A DNA stretch of 64,000 nucleotides from Xenorhabdus ehlersii (GCF_003610465.1 NZ_RAQI01000001.1:620001-684000); one strand, 5' to 3'. Positions 46,816 to 56,143 are shown, counted from the stretch's first letter. The notes: generated by a model from the letters alone, not told the origin. Numbers and translations are program-made.

Positions 46816-48282
46816 TCAAACACCCCAACGAGGAATAGGGTGCTCTCCCATTGAGATACAGACGTTCTTCACTTCAGCAAATACTTCAAAACTGTATTCC
46901 CCGCCTTCACGTCCCACACCGGAAGCTTTTATACCGCCAAATGGCTGACGCAGATCGCGAACATTCTGGGAATTAACAAACACCATGCCTGCTTCAATGT
47001 TACGTGCCAGGCGCAAAACTTTGCTGACATCTTGTGTCCAGATATAAGAGGCAAGGCCATATTCCACGTCATTGGCCATCCGCAGCCCATCCTCTTCGCT
47101 CTTGAACGGCAGCAGACAAGCGACAGGGCCGAAGATCTCTTCCTGTGCCACGCGCATGTGGTTATCCACATCTGCCAGGACTGTAGGGCGCAAAAAGTGA
47201 CCATTTTTTAGATGAGCAGGTAAATCGGCAGGTTTATCGGGACCTCCGGCCAGCAGTGTGGCGCCTTCTTCGATCCCCAATCGGATATAATTGGAGACTT
47301 TTTCCCAGTGTTGCTGGCTGATTAAGCTGCCAACCTGAGTTTGCGGATCTTGGGGATCACCGACACGTAACCGATTAGCGCGTTCAGCAAAGCGTTTGAC
47401 GAATTCGGGGTAGATACTTTCCTGGATGAAAATGCGGGAACCTGCCGTACAGCGTTCGCCATTAAGGGAGAAAATGGTGAACAGGGCGGCATCCAGTGCG
47501 CGTTCAATATCTGCATCTTCAAAAATGAGGACAGGGGATTTTCCGCCTAACTCCATCGAGTATTTTTTTAGTCCGGCATTTTGCATGATCAGGCGACCCG
47601 TTGCTGTCCCTCCCGTGAAAGAGACCGCGCGCACATCATGATGTTTTACCAACGCATCGCCTGCGGTGTTACCGTAGCCCTGTACCACATTCAATACTCC
47701 AGCCGGAATGCCAGCTTCCAGCGCCAATTCGCCCAGACGGTTAGCCGTCAACGGGGAAAGTTCGGACATCTTCAAAACGGCTGTATTTCCCAGAGCCAGG
47801 CAAGGCGCAACCTTCCACGTAGCCGTCATAAAAGGCACGTTCCATGGGGAAATCAGTGCGCAAACACCAACGGGCTGGATTAATGTATAGTTAAGCATTG
47901 TGTCATCAACGGGATAAGTACGCCCGTTCATCTGCTGGCAAATTTCAGCAAAAAAATTGAAATTTTGCGAAGCCCGTGGGATCAAGACATTTTGTGTCTG
48001 ATGAATGGGAAGACCCGTATCCTTGGTTTCCAGCGCAGAAATATCGGGAACATTTTGGTCGATTAATTCACCCAAACGACGCATCAAACGAGCGCGTTCT
48101 TTCATTGGGGTATTTGCCCATTTGGGGAAAGCCTGTTTGGCCGCCGCAACGGCTTGGGCGATCTCTTCCTGCCCGCCTGATGCAACCTCAGCCAGCACCT
48201 CGCCTGTTGCAGGATTGGTCGTTGCGAAATAGGTTTTGCTGCTGACATTCTTGCCGTTGATCCAATGGTTAATCATGGTCAT
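46816..48282 (-). CDS. hpaE: 5-carboxymethyl-2-hydroxymuconate semialdehyde dehydrogenase
   Basis: A 488-residue aldehyde dehydrogenase. PWNVPFMTATWKVAPCLALG, SFTGGTATGRLIMQ, MELGGKSPVLIFEDADIERA (catalytic Glu) and FSLNGERCTAGSRIFIQESI (catalytic Cys) are present. It ends WGV as is common for HpaE. Its ATG overlaps the TGA of hpaG2 (ATGA), indicating coupling. Confidence 0.96.
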   Translation of the reverse strand: MTMINHWINGKNVSSKTYFATTNPATGEVLAEVASGGQEEIAQAVAAAKQAFPKWANTPMKERARLMRRLGELIDQNVPDISALETKDTGLPIHQTQNVLIPRASQNFNFFAEICQQMNGRTYPVDDTMLNYTLIQPVGVCALISPWNVPFMTATWKVAPCLALGNTAVLKMSELSPLTANRLGELALEAGIPAGVLNVVQGYGNTAGDALVKHHDVRAVSFTGGTATGRLIMQNAGLKKYSMELGGKSPVLIFEDADIERALDAALFTIFSLNGERCTAGSRIFIQESIYPEFVKRFAERANRLRVGDPQDPQTQVGSLISQQHWEKVSNYIRLGIEEGATLLAGGPDKPADLPAHLKNGHFLRPTVLADVDNHMRVAQEEIFGPVACLLPFKSEEDGLRMANDVEYGLASYIWTQDVSKVLRLARNIEAGMVFVNSQNVRDLRQPFGGIKASGVGREGGEYSFEVFAEVKNVCISMGEHPIPRWGV

Positions 48283-49043
48283 GACAAACTCTCCTCATAT
48301 TCTTGCTGGCTGACAATGCGATTCACTAAGCGCCCAACACCTTCGACTTCTACGATGACTTCATCCCCGGGAACAACATTGGATAACCCTTTGGGTGTTC
48401 CTGTAGCGATCATGTCACCTGGTTGCAATGTCATGAAATCGCTGAGATAGGTGATTAAGAAAGGAATATCGAAAATCAAATCGGCAGTTGTGCCTTGTTG
48501 ACGGAGTTCACCGTTCACCCATGTTTTCAAGGTTAAATTGTGCGGGTCAGCGATCTGCTGTTTCTCTATGATCCACGGGCCGATTGGGGTGAGTGTATCG
48601 CGGCTTTTTACTCGCAGATTAGGACGATAGTAATTTTCCAGATAATCACGAATGGCGTAATCGTTACAAACGGTATAACCCGCAACGTAATTCATGGCCT
48701 CTTCTCTGGAAACTTTGTGAGCGGGTTTACCCATCACGACAACCAATTCTGCTTCATAATGCATATATTCCACATTATCAGGACGGACAGAAACCTGACG
48801 GTGTCCGGTTAAGCTATTGGCTGCCTTGATAAATACCAGTGGTTCTTCTGGTGGCTTAAATTCCAGCTCTGTTGCGTGATCGGCATAATTTAGCCCCAAT
48901 GCGAACAGCGTTCCGTTGGCGGGGGGAAGCCATACAATCTCTTCACCGCTGACCCTAGTTCCATCTGGCAAGAGGACATGCTCCTGTTCGTCAACCGTGA
49001 CATTGAGATCCTGGCCCTGATAATGAATTTTGGCGTATTTCAT
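48279..49043 (-). CDS. hpaG2: Bifunctional isomerase/decarboxylase HpaG, C-terminal subunit
   Basis: A 254-residue fumarylacetoacetate hydrolase-fold protein: GLNYADHATELEFKPPEEPL, EAELVVVMGKPAHKVSREEA, GYTVCNDYAIRDYLENYYRP and PGDMIATGTPKGLS. In E. coli this half is fused to HpaG1; here it is a separate gene overlapping hpaG1 by ATGA. It catalyses steps between HpaF and HpaH. Confidence 0.94.
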   Translation of the reverse strand: MKYAKIHYQGQDLNVTVDEQEHVLLPDGTRVSGEEIVWLPPANGTLFALGLNYADHATELEFKPPEEPLVFIKAANSLTGHRQVSVRPDNVEYMHYEAELVVVMGKPAHKVSREEAMNYVAGYTVCNDYAIRDYLENYYRPNLRVKSRDTLTPIGPWIIEKQQIADPHNLTLKTWVNGELRQQGTTADLIFDIPFLITYLSDFMTLQPGDMIATGTPKGLSNVVPGDEVIVEVEGVGRLVNRIVSQQEYEESLS

Positions 49044-49672
49044 GCCTGACCTCCTGCTAATACAACGCTATTTTCCAAATCAGGGAAACCCTTAGCCTTG
49101 ACCGTGACTTTATCGGCAGGATGAAGGGTAATGCGCTGGTGGGGCGTTCCCAATAGAATTGCATCACCCGCTTTTAAGGTGGCGAATTCGCTCAATGCTG
49201 CTAATAATTCTGATGCTGAACGGACGAGGTCTTCGGTAGACCAACGATCAACTTCCTGGCCGTTGATTTCAGTCACAATATCGAGTGATTCTACCGAGTT
49301 GGTCTTGATCATTTGGCCTATCGGACAAAAACCGTCCCGACATTTTGCTTTAATGGCAGGACGGTAGAATGACGTTTCAGGCAGGCTAACTTCGTTTGCC
49401 AATGCGTAACCAGCAATATACTGTTCGGCATTCTGAACTGAAACTTTGCGTGCTGTTTTTCCAATCAATAGCGCCAGAGTTGCGCCGCTTTGTACCGTTT
49501 CCCCGATAGGATGCGGAATAACATCCCCTGAATTAATCACGGTATTGCGGGGTTTGATAAACCAAATAGGTGTTTTGGGGGGTGTTTTATACGGTTCTTT
49601 GTTAAATGCCTCATGCCAGAAGCTGATCTGGCTACTGTGGTTGAGGGCAACGGCAAAGACAGTGCCTTTCAT
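49040..49672 (-). CDS. hpaG1: Bifunctional isomerase/decarboxylase HpaG, N-terminal subunit
   Basis: A 210-residue FAH-fold protein from ATG 49672: MKGTVFAVALNHSSQISFWH, PIWFIKPRNTVINSGDVIPH, TLALLIGKTARKVSVQNAEQ and AGDAILLGTPHQRI. It is the N-terminal half of the HpaG pair and the first gene of the operon, facing hpaR. Confidence 0.93.
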   Translation of the reverse strand: MKGTVFAVALNHSSQISFWHEAFNKEPYKTPPKTPIWFIKPRNTVINSGDVIPHPIGETVQSGATLALLIGKTARKVSVQNAEQYIAGYALANEVSLPETSFYRPAIKAKCRDGFCPIGQMIKTNSVESLDIVTEINGQEVDRWSTEDLVRSASELLAALSEFATLKAGDAILLGTPHQRITLHPADKVTVKAKGFPDLENSVVLAGGQA

Positions 49673-49713
49673 GGACAACTCCTTGAAACCTGAATGACGT
49701 GTTGCAGGATCTC

Positions 49714-49731
49714 TTATTAATATATTAATAA
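49714..49731. promoter_or_regulatory. hpaG1: Perfect 18-base palindrome upstream of hpaG1 (possible HpaR site)
   Basis: TTATTAATATATTAATAA is a perfect palindrome 42 bases before the hpaG1 start. Nearly the same motif recurs at 50519, just after hpaR. Palindromes of this length suit a MarR-family dimer such as HpaR. Confidence 0.6.
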
Positions 49732-49783
49732 ACCATGTATTGGCAATCTTCAATATGTTAAGAGGATTGTTAATTTTAATTGT

Positions 49784-49813
49784 GATCTATGTAACAACAC
49801 TTTATTGTTGATC
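49784..49813. promoter_or_regulatory. hpaR: Interrupted palindrome in the hpaG1-hpaR promoter region
   Basis: GATC, AACAA, TTGTT and GATC are arranged symmetrically over 30 bases in the divergent promoter region. It may be a second regulatory site; the protein that binds is not known. Confidence 0.4.
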
Positions 49814-50059
49814 ATTTTTACTACATAAAGATCAGCCTGTTATATTTTCAATCAAGGTCATTTGAGATTGGATTTAACTTTTATTTAACTTTTTGTGGGT
49901 GGGATAGTTTTATTTATTTGTTAATGTTGAAGTCTTTCCCCTTTGTGGATGATTTTGAGCGTGTTAGGCTTTTTGGTGTTCATGTTGTCTATAATAAACA
50001 GCATGGGCGTTAAACTTATAGAGAATGACTAGCGATTAACTAAAGAGTCACTTTTACTT

Positions 50060-50509
50060 ATGCATGAATCCTTGACAATTGCATTGCTTCAAGCGAGAGA
50101 AACCGCTATGGGTTTTTTTCGGCCTATTTTGAAGAGCTATAATTTAACTGAACAGCAATGGCGTATTATTCGTGTACTTGCGAGTAGTCGTTCTATTGAT
50201 TTTCATGACTTAGCTTGTCTTACTTGTATCTTGCGTCCAAGCCTGACAGGCATTTTGACACGTATGGAGCGTGATGGGCTTATCTTCCGCCTGAAGCCTA
50301 TGAATGATCAGCGTAAGCTGTATGTTTCTTTGACTCCGGCTGGCCAGGAACTCTATGAGCAAGCAAAAGGGCAGATTGCTGAGGGATATAAGGCGATTGA
50401 GAACGCTTTTTCTCCAGAAAAATTGTCCCAACTTTTAGGGTTATTGGATGAATTTATTGCTATCGGAAACCTCTCTCAAGCAGATTTGGATGAAGAACGC
50501 GAACTGTAG
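50060..50509 (+). CDS. hpaR: MarR-family repressor of homoprotocatechuate degradation
   Basis: A 149-residue winged-helix repressor: MHESLTIALLQARETAMGFF, RPILKSYNLTEQQWRIIRVL, CILRPSLTGILTRMERDGLI and DQRKLYVSLTPAGQELYEQA. It is divergent from hpaG1, as in E. coli, and is expected to repress the meta-cleavage operon until aromatic ligand binds. Confidence 0.95.
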   Translation: MHESLTIALLQARETAMGFFRPILKSYNLTEQQWRIIRVLASSRSIDFHDLACLTCILRPSLTGILTRMERDGLIFRLKPMNDQRKLYVSLTPAGQELYEQAKGQIAEGYKAIENAFSPEKLSQLLGLLDEFIAIGNLSQADLDEEREL

Positions 50510-50518
50510 ATTGAAGGT

Positions 50519-50536
50519 TTATTAATATATTAATTA
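50519..50536. promoter_or_regulatory. hpaR: Second copy of the hpaG1 palindrome, downstream of hpaR
   Basis: TTATTAATATATTAATTA shares its first 16 bases with the palindrome at 49714-49731. It lies nine bases after the hpaR stop codon, an unusual place for an operator. Confidence 0.55.
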
Positions 50537-50561
50537 GTTAACTAATCAAGTCAGTATAAAG

Positions 50562-50615
50562 GCCGCCATAATGAATTGCATAAGCGCATTGGTGCAGTGT
50601 ATTGCGGCGGCTTTT
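50562..50615 (+). terminator. hpaR terminator
   Basis: GCCGCC and GGCGGC bound a longer imperfect hairpin (GCCGCCATAA with TATTGCGGCGGC), followed by TTTT. Confidence 0.75.
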
Positions 50616-50688
50616 CTGTATCAGTCGAATGACAATTTCATAGTTTAGCAGGAAGAATTGTCGGATTGCCCTCTTCCTGCTATACCCA

Positions 50689-51727
50689 CTATGCTGACAA
50701 GACAATTTTCAGTGCTTTCTCTTGCGCTGCATTACCAAATATTTCATAAGCGGTTTCTATTTCACTCAATGGATAATGATGAGTAACCAGCTTCTTAGGT
50801 GCAATTTTGCCGGATTGAACGCTTTTCAGCAGCATGGGAGTACTGCTTGTGTTTACCAGTCCAGTGGTAATGGTAATGTTTTTGATCCAGAGGCTTTCCA
50901 GATGCAGGTCAACGGATTTGCCGTGGACACCAACATTGGCAATGGACCCACCTGCTGCAATGATGTCCTGACATGTTTTGAAGGTCGCGGGGATACCCAC
51001 ACACTCAATGGCGGCGTCTACACCAATACCGTCAGTCAGTTTATTGATAGTTTCTACGACGTTTTGTCTTGCCGGGTTGATAACCGTGTCAGCACCAAAC
51101 TGCCGGGCGACGCTAAGGCGGTTATCATCAGTATCGATCATGATGATATGTGCCGGGGAGTAAAATTGTGATGCCAGTAATGCTGATAGCCCGACGGGTC
51201 CCGCACCAATGAGGGCGATAATCTGGCCCGGTTGGACCTTGCCATTGATAACACCAATTTCAAGGCCGGTTGGCAGGATATCGCTGAGCATTAATGCGGA
51301 TTCTTCATCGACACTTTCTGGCAGGCGATGCAGGCTATTATCAGCGTGGGGAATACGCACTTTTTCTGCTTGTGTACCATCAATTTTATGCCCCAAGATC
51401 CAGCCACCATCTTTGCAGTGCGCATAAAGCTGGCGTTTACAATAGTTGCAACTACCGCAGACGGTGATACAGGAAATAATTACCTTATCACCGACTTTGA
51501 TATTGCGGACCGATTCCCCAATTGATTCAACGATCCCAATACCTTCATGGCCCAATATTCGGCCTTGCTCGACAGTAGGAACATCGCCCTTGAGGATATG
51601 CAGATCTGTACCACAGATGGTGGTTTTGACGATGCGGACGATAGCATCTGTTGGTTCAATGAGTCGGGGTGATGCCTTTTCTTCCCAGCGTTTTTTTTCC
51701 GGCTCCATGATAAACAAGTGCTTTCAT
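50689..51727 (-). CDS. Zinc-dependent alcohol dehydrogenase, 5' frameshift
   Basis: A medium-chain dehydrogenase of about 345 residues. TTICGTDLHILKGDVPTVEQ with GHEGIGIVESIG gives the catalytic zinc site; CGSCNYCKRQLYAHC gives the structural zinc; ALIGAGPVGLSALLASQFYS is the NAD loop. The family start MKALVYHGAGKKRWEEK is split: ATG 51727 reads MKALVYHGAGKK, then an eight-base T run on the plus strand (51691-51698) throws it out of frame. Translation from ATG 51708 (MEPEKKRWEEKA) or TTG 51717 would still give a nearly complete enzyme. Substrate unknown. Confidence 0.85.
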
Positions 51728-52115
51728 ATAACCCCCTTCACAGGTCATGGTTGTGATTTTACGGTGTTAAGAATGACAGTAATCCAGAGCACACGATTGA
51801 CGTTATCTGTTGCCTAAAGTTTAGCAGATGTAAACATTCTCGATTTTCAGAGTGCTTTCTAGAGTTAGTCGTGAAGTAGAATATGACGGATAGGCAGGGC
51901 TGGCTGGGCCAAATAGGTGCTGGTTGGCGCTTTATTTATTTTTTTCTTTCTTGAATGTGATCTTCTGCAATAAGAGCAATGAGCACAAAATAATAGAACT
52001 ATGGTGGAAACTCTCAAGTAAGATTGGCTTTCTAAACAGTAAATTATCAATAAATCTGACTGACAGAGTGACGGTTCCTCATCCAGCTTTGATAACTGAT
52101 ATAAGGAAAGCCAAC

Positions 52116-52883
52116 ATGATGTTTAATGACGTTAACAGATCGAATGCCTTGCAAGGTAAACGAGTGGTAGTAACAGGTGGAGGACGTGATTTTGGACAAG
52201 CGGTTTCTGTTTGGCTGGCACGAGAAGGTGCATATGTTGATCTCTGTGCCCGCCAATTAACCAGTGCAGAAGCAACGTGTGAGATTATTCGCCGTGAAGG
52301 TGGCATCGCCAGAGGTTATCAATGCGATATGAGTAATATTCAATCCGTTAGCGATTGTGCTACTCAGTTGCTGCAAGACAATCAACCCATCGATATTTTG
52401 ATCTTAAGTGCGGCTCAATGGCTGGAAGGGCATTTGGGGGAAGGTGATAATGACGCTGACATTGTCAGTACGGTGAATTCAGGTATAACAGGTTCTATCC
52501 TGCTGACCAAGGCGCTATTGCCGAGCCTGCGCCAGTCACAAGGTGCCGATATTGTTGCTATGGTATCGGTTTGTGGTATTCCCCAATTTACCGAATCTGT
52601 CGCTCATCCGGCATTTTTCGCTGCCAAACATGCCATGAATGGCTTTAGTCAGAACTTAGCCCATCACTTAAGCAAAGAAAATATTCGCGTGACCGGGCTT
52701 TATCCACCTGACTTTGAACTTAATGGCTTTGATGAAATTCTGGATAACCAGAAAAAAATGGGGGAGCAATTGCTTAATGGCCGTTCAGTATGGGAAACCA
52801 TCCGGTTTGTTATCACTCAACCCCGTAGTTGTCACATTAAAGCTGTTTATTTCCAAGGTCCGACTTTTAAGGATTTTGAATAA
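52116..52883 (+). CDS. SDR-family protein with altered active site
   Basis: A 255-residue short-chain dehydrogenase from ATG 52116 (AAGGAAAG upstream). The cofactor loop reads KRVVVTGGGRDFGQAVSVWL where TGxxxGIG is usual, so the second Gly is Asp. The catalytic region reads MVSVCGIPQF, then HPAFFAAKHAMNGFSQNLAH: the YxxxK Tyr is Phe while Lys stays. The sequence is otherwise well conserved. It may be a non-catalytic or altered enzyme. A long upstream in-frame extension is not part of the family. Confidence 0.85.
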   Translation: MMFNDVNRSNALQGKRVVVTGGGRDFGQAVSVWLAREGAYVDLCARQLTSAEATCEIIRREGGIARGYQCDMSNIQSVSDCATQLLQDNQPIDILILSAAQWLEGHLGEGDNDADIVSTVNSGITGSILLTKALLPSLRQSQGADIVAMVSVCGIPQFTESVAHPAFFAAKHAMNGFSQNLAHHLSKENIRVTGLYPPDFELNGFDEILDNQKKMGEQLLNGRSVWETIRFVITQPRSCHIKAVYFQGPTFKDFE

Positions 52884-52974
52884 GTGGTGGTAAATAAACA
52901 GTAGTAATAATTTGGCGTGATTCATATGCCTGATTAACATAATGGTCACGCCGTTGTTTTACCTAATTGTTAAC

Positions 52975-54648
52975 TTAACTCGCCTCTTTCAGAAAATCGT
53001 AGTTCTCTGTCCCCAGATATTCCAACTCTCCATTTGGCAACCAGCGTACTCGTTCGCCAGTGCGATAGAGCCATTTATCCTTGGTATATTGAACAAACGG
53101 ATTGGCAATAAGCTGTTTTTCTGCCAATGTTGATTGCTCCAAATATTTATTGCCTAATTCTGGCCCAGAGAGATAAAGTTCGCCCTTTAACCCCATTGGC
53201 ACCATCTGTAATCGTTCATTCAACACATAGGCTTGGATGCCTGATGCTTCAGCGAATTGTGATTGCCCGATTGCCTGTTGATAATGTTTCCGTATCAAAT
53301 CGATCACCAGAGAGGAGTGTCGTTCTGATCTTGTGTTGCCTAGTTGTTGTGGACTACCATATTCCAGTAATGTCTGTGCCTGATCAGGTGTTAGCAAAGG
53401 AAACTGTGATATTGGTGTTTCGGGATAAGACAGGGCATTAACCAACAATTGCTGGAATTGTTCACCTAACGCTTTGATTTGTTTTGCTTGGAAAAGGTTG
53501 GGATGATAGCGGATACGAAAAGCCCAATGCTCCTCTTCCAGATGATATTCCAGTATCCACTCTGTAACGGCTAAATCGTTATTGAAACGACTACCGTAAT
53601 GGACCTCACATCCGTCTAATTCCAGATTAAGATCCTTAAAACTGGCCTGATTGATACCGACATTGAGCTTATTGATAAGATTGGTGGGCACAGCTTGGAA
53701 TATAGGCAAACTTGAAAAACGCAGATCAGGTTGAGCTTTCAATGATGTACTATAGTTTAACGTGGCCTGATAGAGAGAATTAAAACTATCCATCTCATTA
53801 AAACGCAGGGGAAAAACGACCGCATTGATTTGTGCACCAAGCGAAACAGATGCCCCGCCAGCGACAGCAACGGGATAGATAAGGTGAACGCTATCAGTTG
53901 CAGTATATTGGGCTACGAGCGTTGCCCATAACGTTTTAAACACAAGGAACGGCTTACAAGGGGATAAAGATTTTGTGAGATTCTTCCAATCTTCCAATGG
54001 CAAGTTGAAACGAAATTCATTAGGTAATTCAGGCTCACTTATCGCTTGTTGAGGCAAATAGGGTAATGGATTACTGGTAGTCATTCCTGACAGGCACTTT
54101 TTCCAGTATTGTTCGGGGTTATATTTGCCCAATAATTGTAAAAGCTGACGATCTTGTTCAAATTTCTCTGACGCTTGTTGCAGTGTCATGGGGGAATGGC
54201 GCACAGGACGTTGGTTGTACAGATCAGAGATATTGTGGAAAAATTCTTCTATACCCTGTCCATCACCGATGATATGGTGCAGTACAATGAATAAGTGAAA
54301 TTGCTGTTCTGCCTCTTTGATTAAACCAAATCGAACGACTGGCCCTTTTCTGAGGTCAAATGGCCGCAGAGCAAACTGATTCAATTGTTCTTCATTATTA
54401 GAAAGGTATGTAAACTCAATATTATCTGAGCCAAATATCCAATATAACTCATCATTTTCTTCTTCAATCCGATATTTGAATAAAGGATAAAGATTAATAA
54501 ATTCTTGCAGAGTCCATTTTAATCTACTTTCATCTAAATTCCCCTTAATACTCTGTTCTATAACGATATTGTATTTAGGTGAGTGAGGCTCGAGAATCCA
54601 TGATTTCCAAAAGAAATGAATAAATGGAGATGCCAGAATCTTATCCAT
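52975..54648 (-). CDS. NRPS-like protein: condensation domain plus an internally deleted adenylation domain
   Basis: A 557-residue protein. Residues about 1-430 form an NRPS condensation domain with the catalytic motif VLHHIIGDGQGIEEFF near residue 135 and LPYEDWKN-type later blocks (LPLEDWKNLTKSLSPCKPFL). After a linker, only adenylation motifs A6-A7 remain: GLKGELYLSGPELGNKYLEQ and WLYRTGERVRWLPNGELEYL, near the C terminus. Core motifs A1-A5 (substrate pocket), A8-A10 and any carrier domain are missing, so it cannot activate an amino acid. The frame is intact, which suggests an in-frame deletion or a free-standing C-domain enzyme. Confidence 0.85.
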   Translation of the reverse strand: MDKILASPFIHFFWKSWILEPHSPKYNIVIEQSIKGNLDESRLKWTLQEFINLYPLFKYRIEEENDELYWIFGSDNIEFTYLSNNEEQLNQFALRPFDLRKGPVVRFGLIKEAEQQFHLFIVLHHIIGDGQGIEEFFHNISDLYNQRPVRHSPMTLQQASEKFEQDRQLLQLLGKYNPEQYWKKCLSGMTTSNPLPYLPQQAISEPELPNEFRFNLPLEDWKNLTKSLSPCKPFLVFKTLWATLVAQYTATDSVHLIYPVAVAGGASVSLGAQINAVVFPLRFNEMDSFNSLYQATLNYSTSLKAQPDLRFSSLPIFQAVPTNLINKLNVGINQASFKDLNLELDGCEVHYGSRFNNDLAVTEWILEYHLEEEHWAFRIRYHPNLFQAKQIKALGEQFQQLLVNALSYPETPISQFPLLTPDQAQTLLEYGSPQQLGNTRSERHSSLVIDLIRKHYQQAIGQSQFAEASGIQAYVLNERLQMVPMGLKGELYLSGPELGNKYLEQSTLAEKQLIANPFVQYTKDKWLYRTGERVRWLPNGELEYLGTENYDFLKEAS

Positions 54649-55147
54649 GTGAATACTCCGTTATGATTCTAAATTATATTCAATACAGCCTGAGATCTGC
54701 TTTTGAAGCAGACTCATTTTGTATTTTTGTTAGATGAAAAAACAGATAGTTAAATCCATTCCAATAATGAAATTAATCACTATTGTAGGAAGCCATTTAT
54801 TGATATTAAATATCATTGTTTCATGACATTCTACATTCTAATAATTTGATTATTTTGTCTGGCAAAGGAGGGGGGATGTCAGTGTATTGATTTATAATAA
54901 ACTTATTCATTGATGCAATTGTGCCATTATTAGCTATTTGTTTGGAAAGGATACCTATAGATTGAAAGCGATTAAAGATTATTTTAAGTAAATCAATAAC
55001 CATAAAATATTAAGAACTAAAATTTTAGTGGCTGTTATTTAATAGCTGGGTTGATCATGATAGGCGTGATCAATATGCCTTAATATCATATGATCACGCT
55101 TACACTTATTTCGGGTTTTATGGAAACTGTGTGATCTGAATCCTTTA
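54649..55147. other. AT-rich region between the NRPS-like gene and rpiR-type regulator
   Basis: About 500 bases with only the weak 60-codon frame noted separately. A GATCATG/CATGATC-like inverted element near 55050-55090 (TGATCATGATAGGCGTGATCA) may end or control a transcript. Confidence 0.35.
54821..55003 (-). CDS. Possible N-terminal docking-domain remnant upstream of the NRPS gene
   Basis: Sixty residues, MVIDLLKIIFNRFQSIGILS, then PLPDKIIKLLECRMS, with a pattern loosely like TubC-type N-terminal docking domains (xDLLxxLxxxGIxL ... I..LL). It is on the same strand and 170 bases upstream of the NRPS-like gene. There is no clear ribosome binding site. The similarity is weak. Confidence 0.3.
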   Translation of the reverse strand: MVIDLLKIIFNRFQSIGILSKQIANNGTIASMNKFIINQYTDIPPPLPDKIIKLLECRMS

Positions 55148-55972
55148 TTATCCCTGCCGATATGCCAGCGCTACCGTTAAGGATTGCACCAAACACAAAG
55201 TGGCAGATTGAGAACGGAACGCATCAACCTGGGCTTCTTTCACCACAAAGCAAATATCGCTAAAACTGGCGAGCGGGCTAATTTGGCTATCAGTAATGAC
55301 AATTTGTTTTGCACCAGCGTGTGCAGCTTTTTCACTGACCATCACCGTTTCTTCGGCATACGGCGTAAAACTGATAGATACCACGACATCTTGAGGGCTA
55401 ATCATACTCATCTGCTCGTGGAACATACCACCTAAGCCACTGATGAGCAGAGGACGGCATTCCAGATGACTGAGGGCATAGGCAAAATATGAGGCAACAC
55501 TGAAAGAGCGGCGCAGGCCGATAATGTAAATATTGTGGGCATTCGCCAGTAAACTCACTGCCTTATCCAAATCCTCTGCGGGGGTGCGAGCTGCGAGTTG
55601 CTGCATGGCTTGAGCATTGGAATGGGCAAACTCCTGCAAAATATGCTGAGGATCTTCCGGTCTCTGATGATCACTATCCAGCTCTTTAAACAGCCGTGCC
55701 CGATCGGTATAGCTGGCGGTTTCTTCCACCAAATTCATGCGAAACAGTTGTTTCATTTCATTGAACCCACTGAAATTAAAGGCATTGGCGAAGCGGATCA
55801 AAGTGGAAGGTGGAACATTGGCTTCTTTGGCAATAATGGCAACAGTATCAAATGCGACACTATTAGTATTATCCAGTACATATCTTGCAACTTGTTGTAA
55901 CCGTTTACTTAACTCACCATAACGGGATCGTACTTGTTCTTGAAGTTCATTCAGATTAGACGCAGCAGACAT
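55148..55972 (-). CDS. RpiR/MurR-family regulator, likely IolR-type
   Basis: A 274-residue regulator with an N-terminal HTH_6 domain (SKRLQQVARYVLDNTNSVAF, NVPPSTLIRFANAFNFSGFN) and a C-terminal SIS sugar-phosphate domain (NIYIIGLRRSFSVASYFAYA, VVSISFTPYAEETVMVSEKA). It is divergent from iolA, so it probably controls inositol catabolism in response to an inositol-derived phosphate. The function is from context. Confidence 0.88.
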   Translation of the reverse strand: MSAASNLNELQEQVRSRYGELSKRLQQVARYVLDNTNSVAFDTVAIIAKEANVPPSTLIRFANAFNFSGFNEMKQLFRMNLVEETASYTDRARLFKELDSDHQRPEDPQHILQEFAHSNAQAMQQLAARTPAEDLDKAVSLLANAHNIYIIGLRRSFSVASYFAYALSHLECRPLLISGLGGMFHEQMSMISPQDVVVSISFTPYAEETVMVSEKAAHAGAKQIVITDSQISPLASFSDICFVVKEAQVDAFRSQSATLCLVQSLTVALAYRQG

Positions 55973-56042
55973 CAGGCCCCCATATGCATAAAAATAGCGT
56001 GTTGATCACATTAATTAAAGAGTATTTCAAATTCAATTGAAA

Positions 56043-56060
56043 ATGAAATATATATTTCAT
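56043..56060. promoter_or_regulatory. Palindrome in the rpiR-iolA promoter region
   Basis: ATGAAATATATATTTCAT is a perfect 18-base palindrome; TTCAATTGAA lies just left at 56032-56041. GAAA/TTTC half-sites suit RpiR-type repressors. It sits 83 bases before iolA. Confidence 0.5.
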
Positions 56061-56143
56061 ATATCTGTAACATTGTGATTAAACGCTTATAGTTCAATAG
56101 CAACTTGCCAGTTCAACCTTAATTGAATTTAGAGAGGCTCAGA

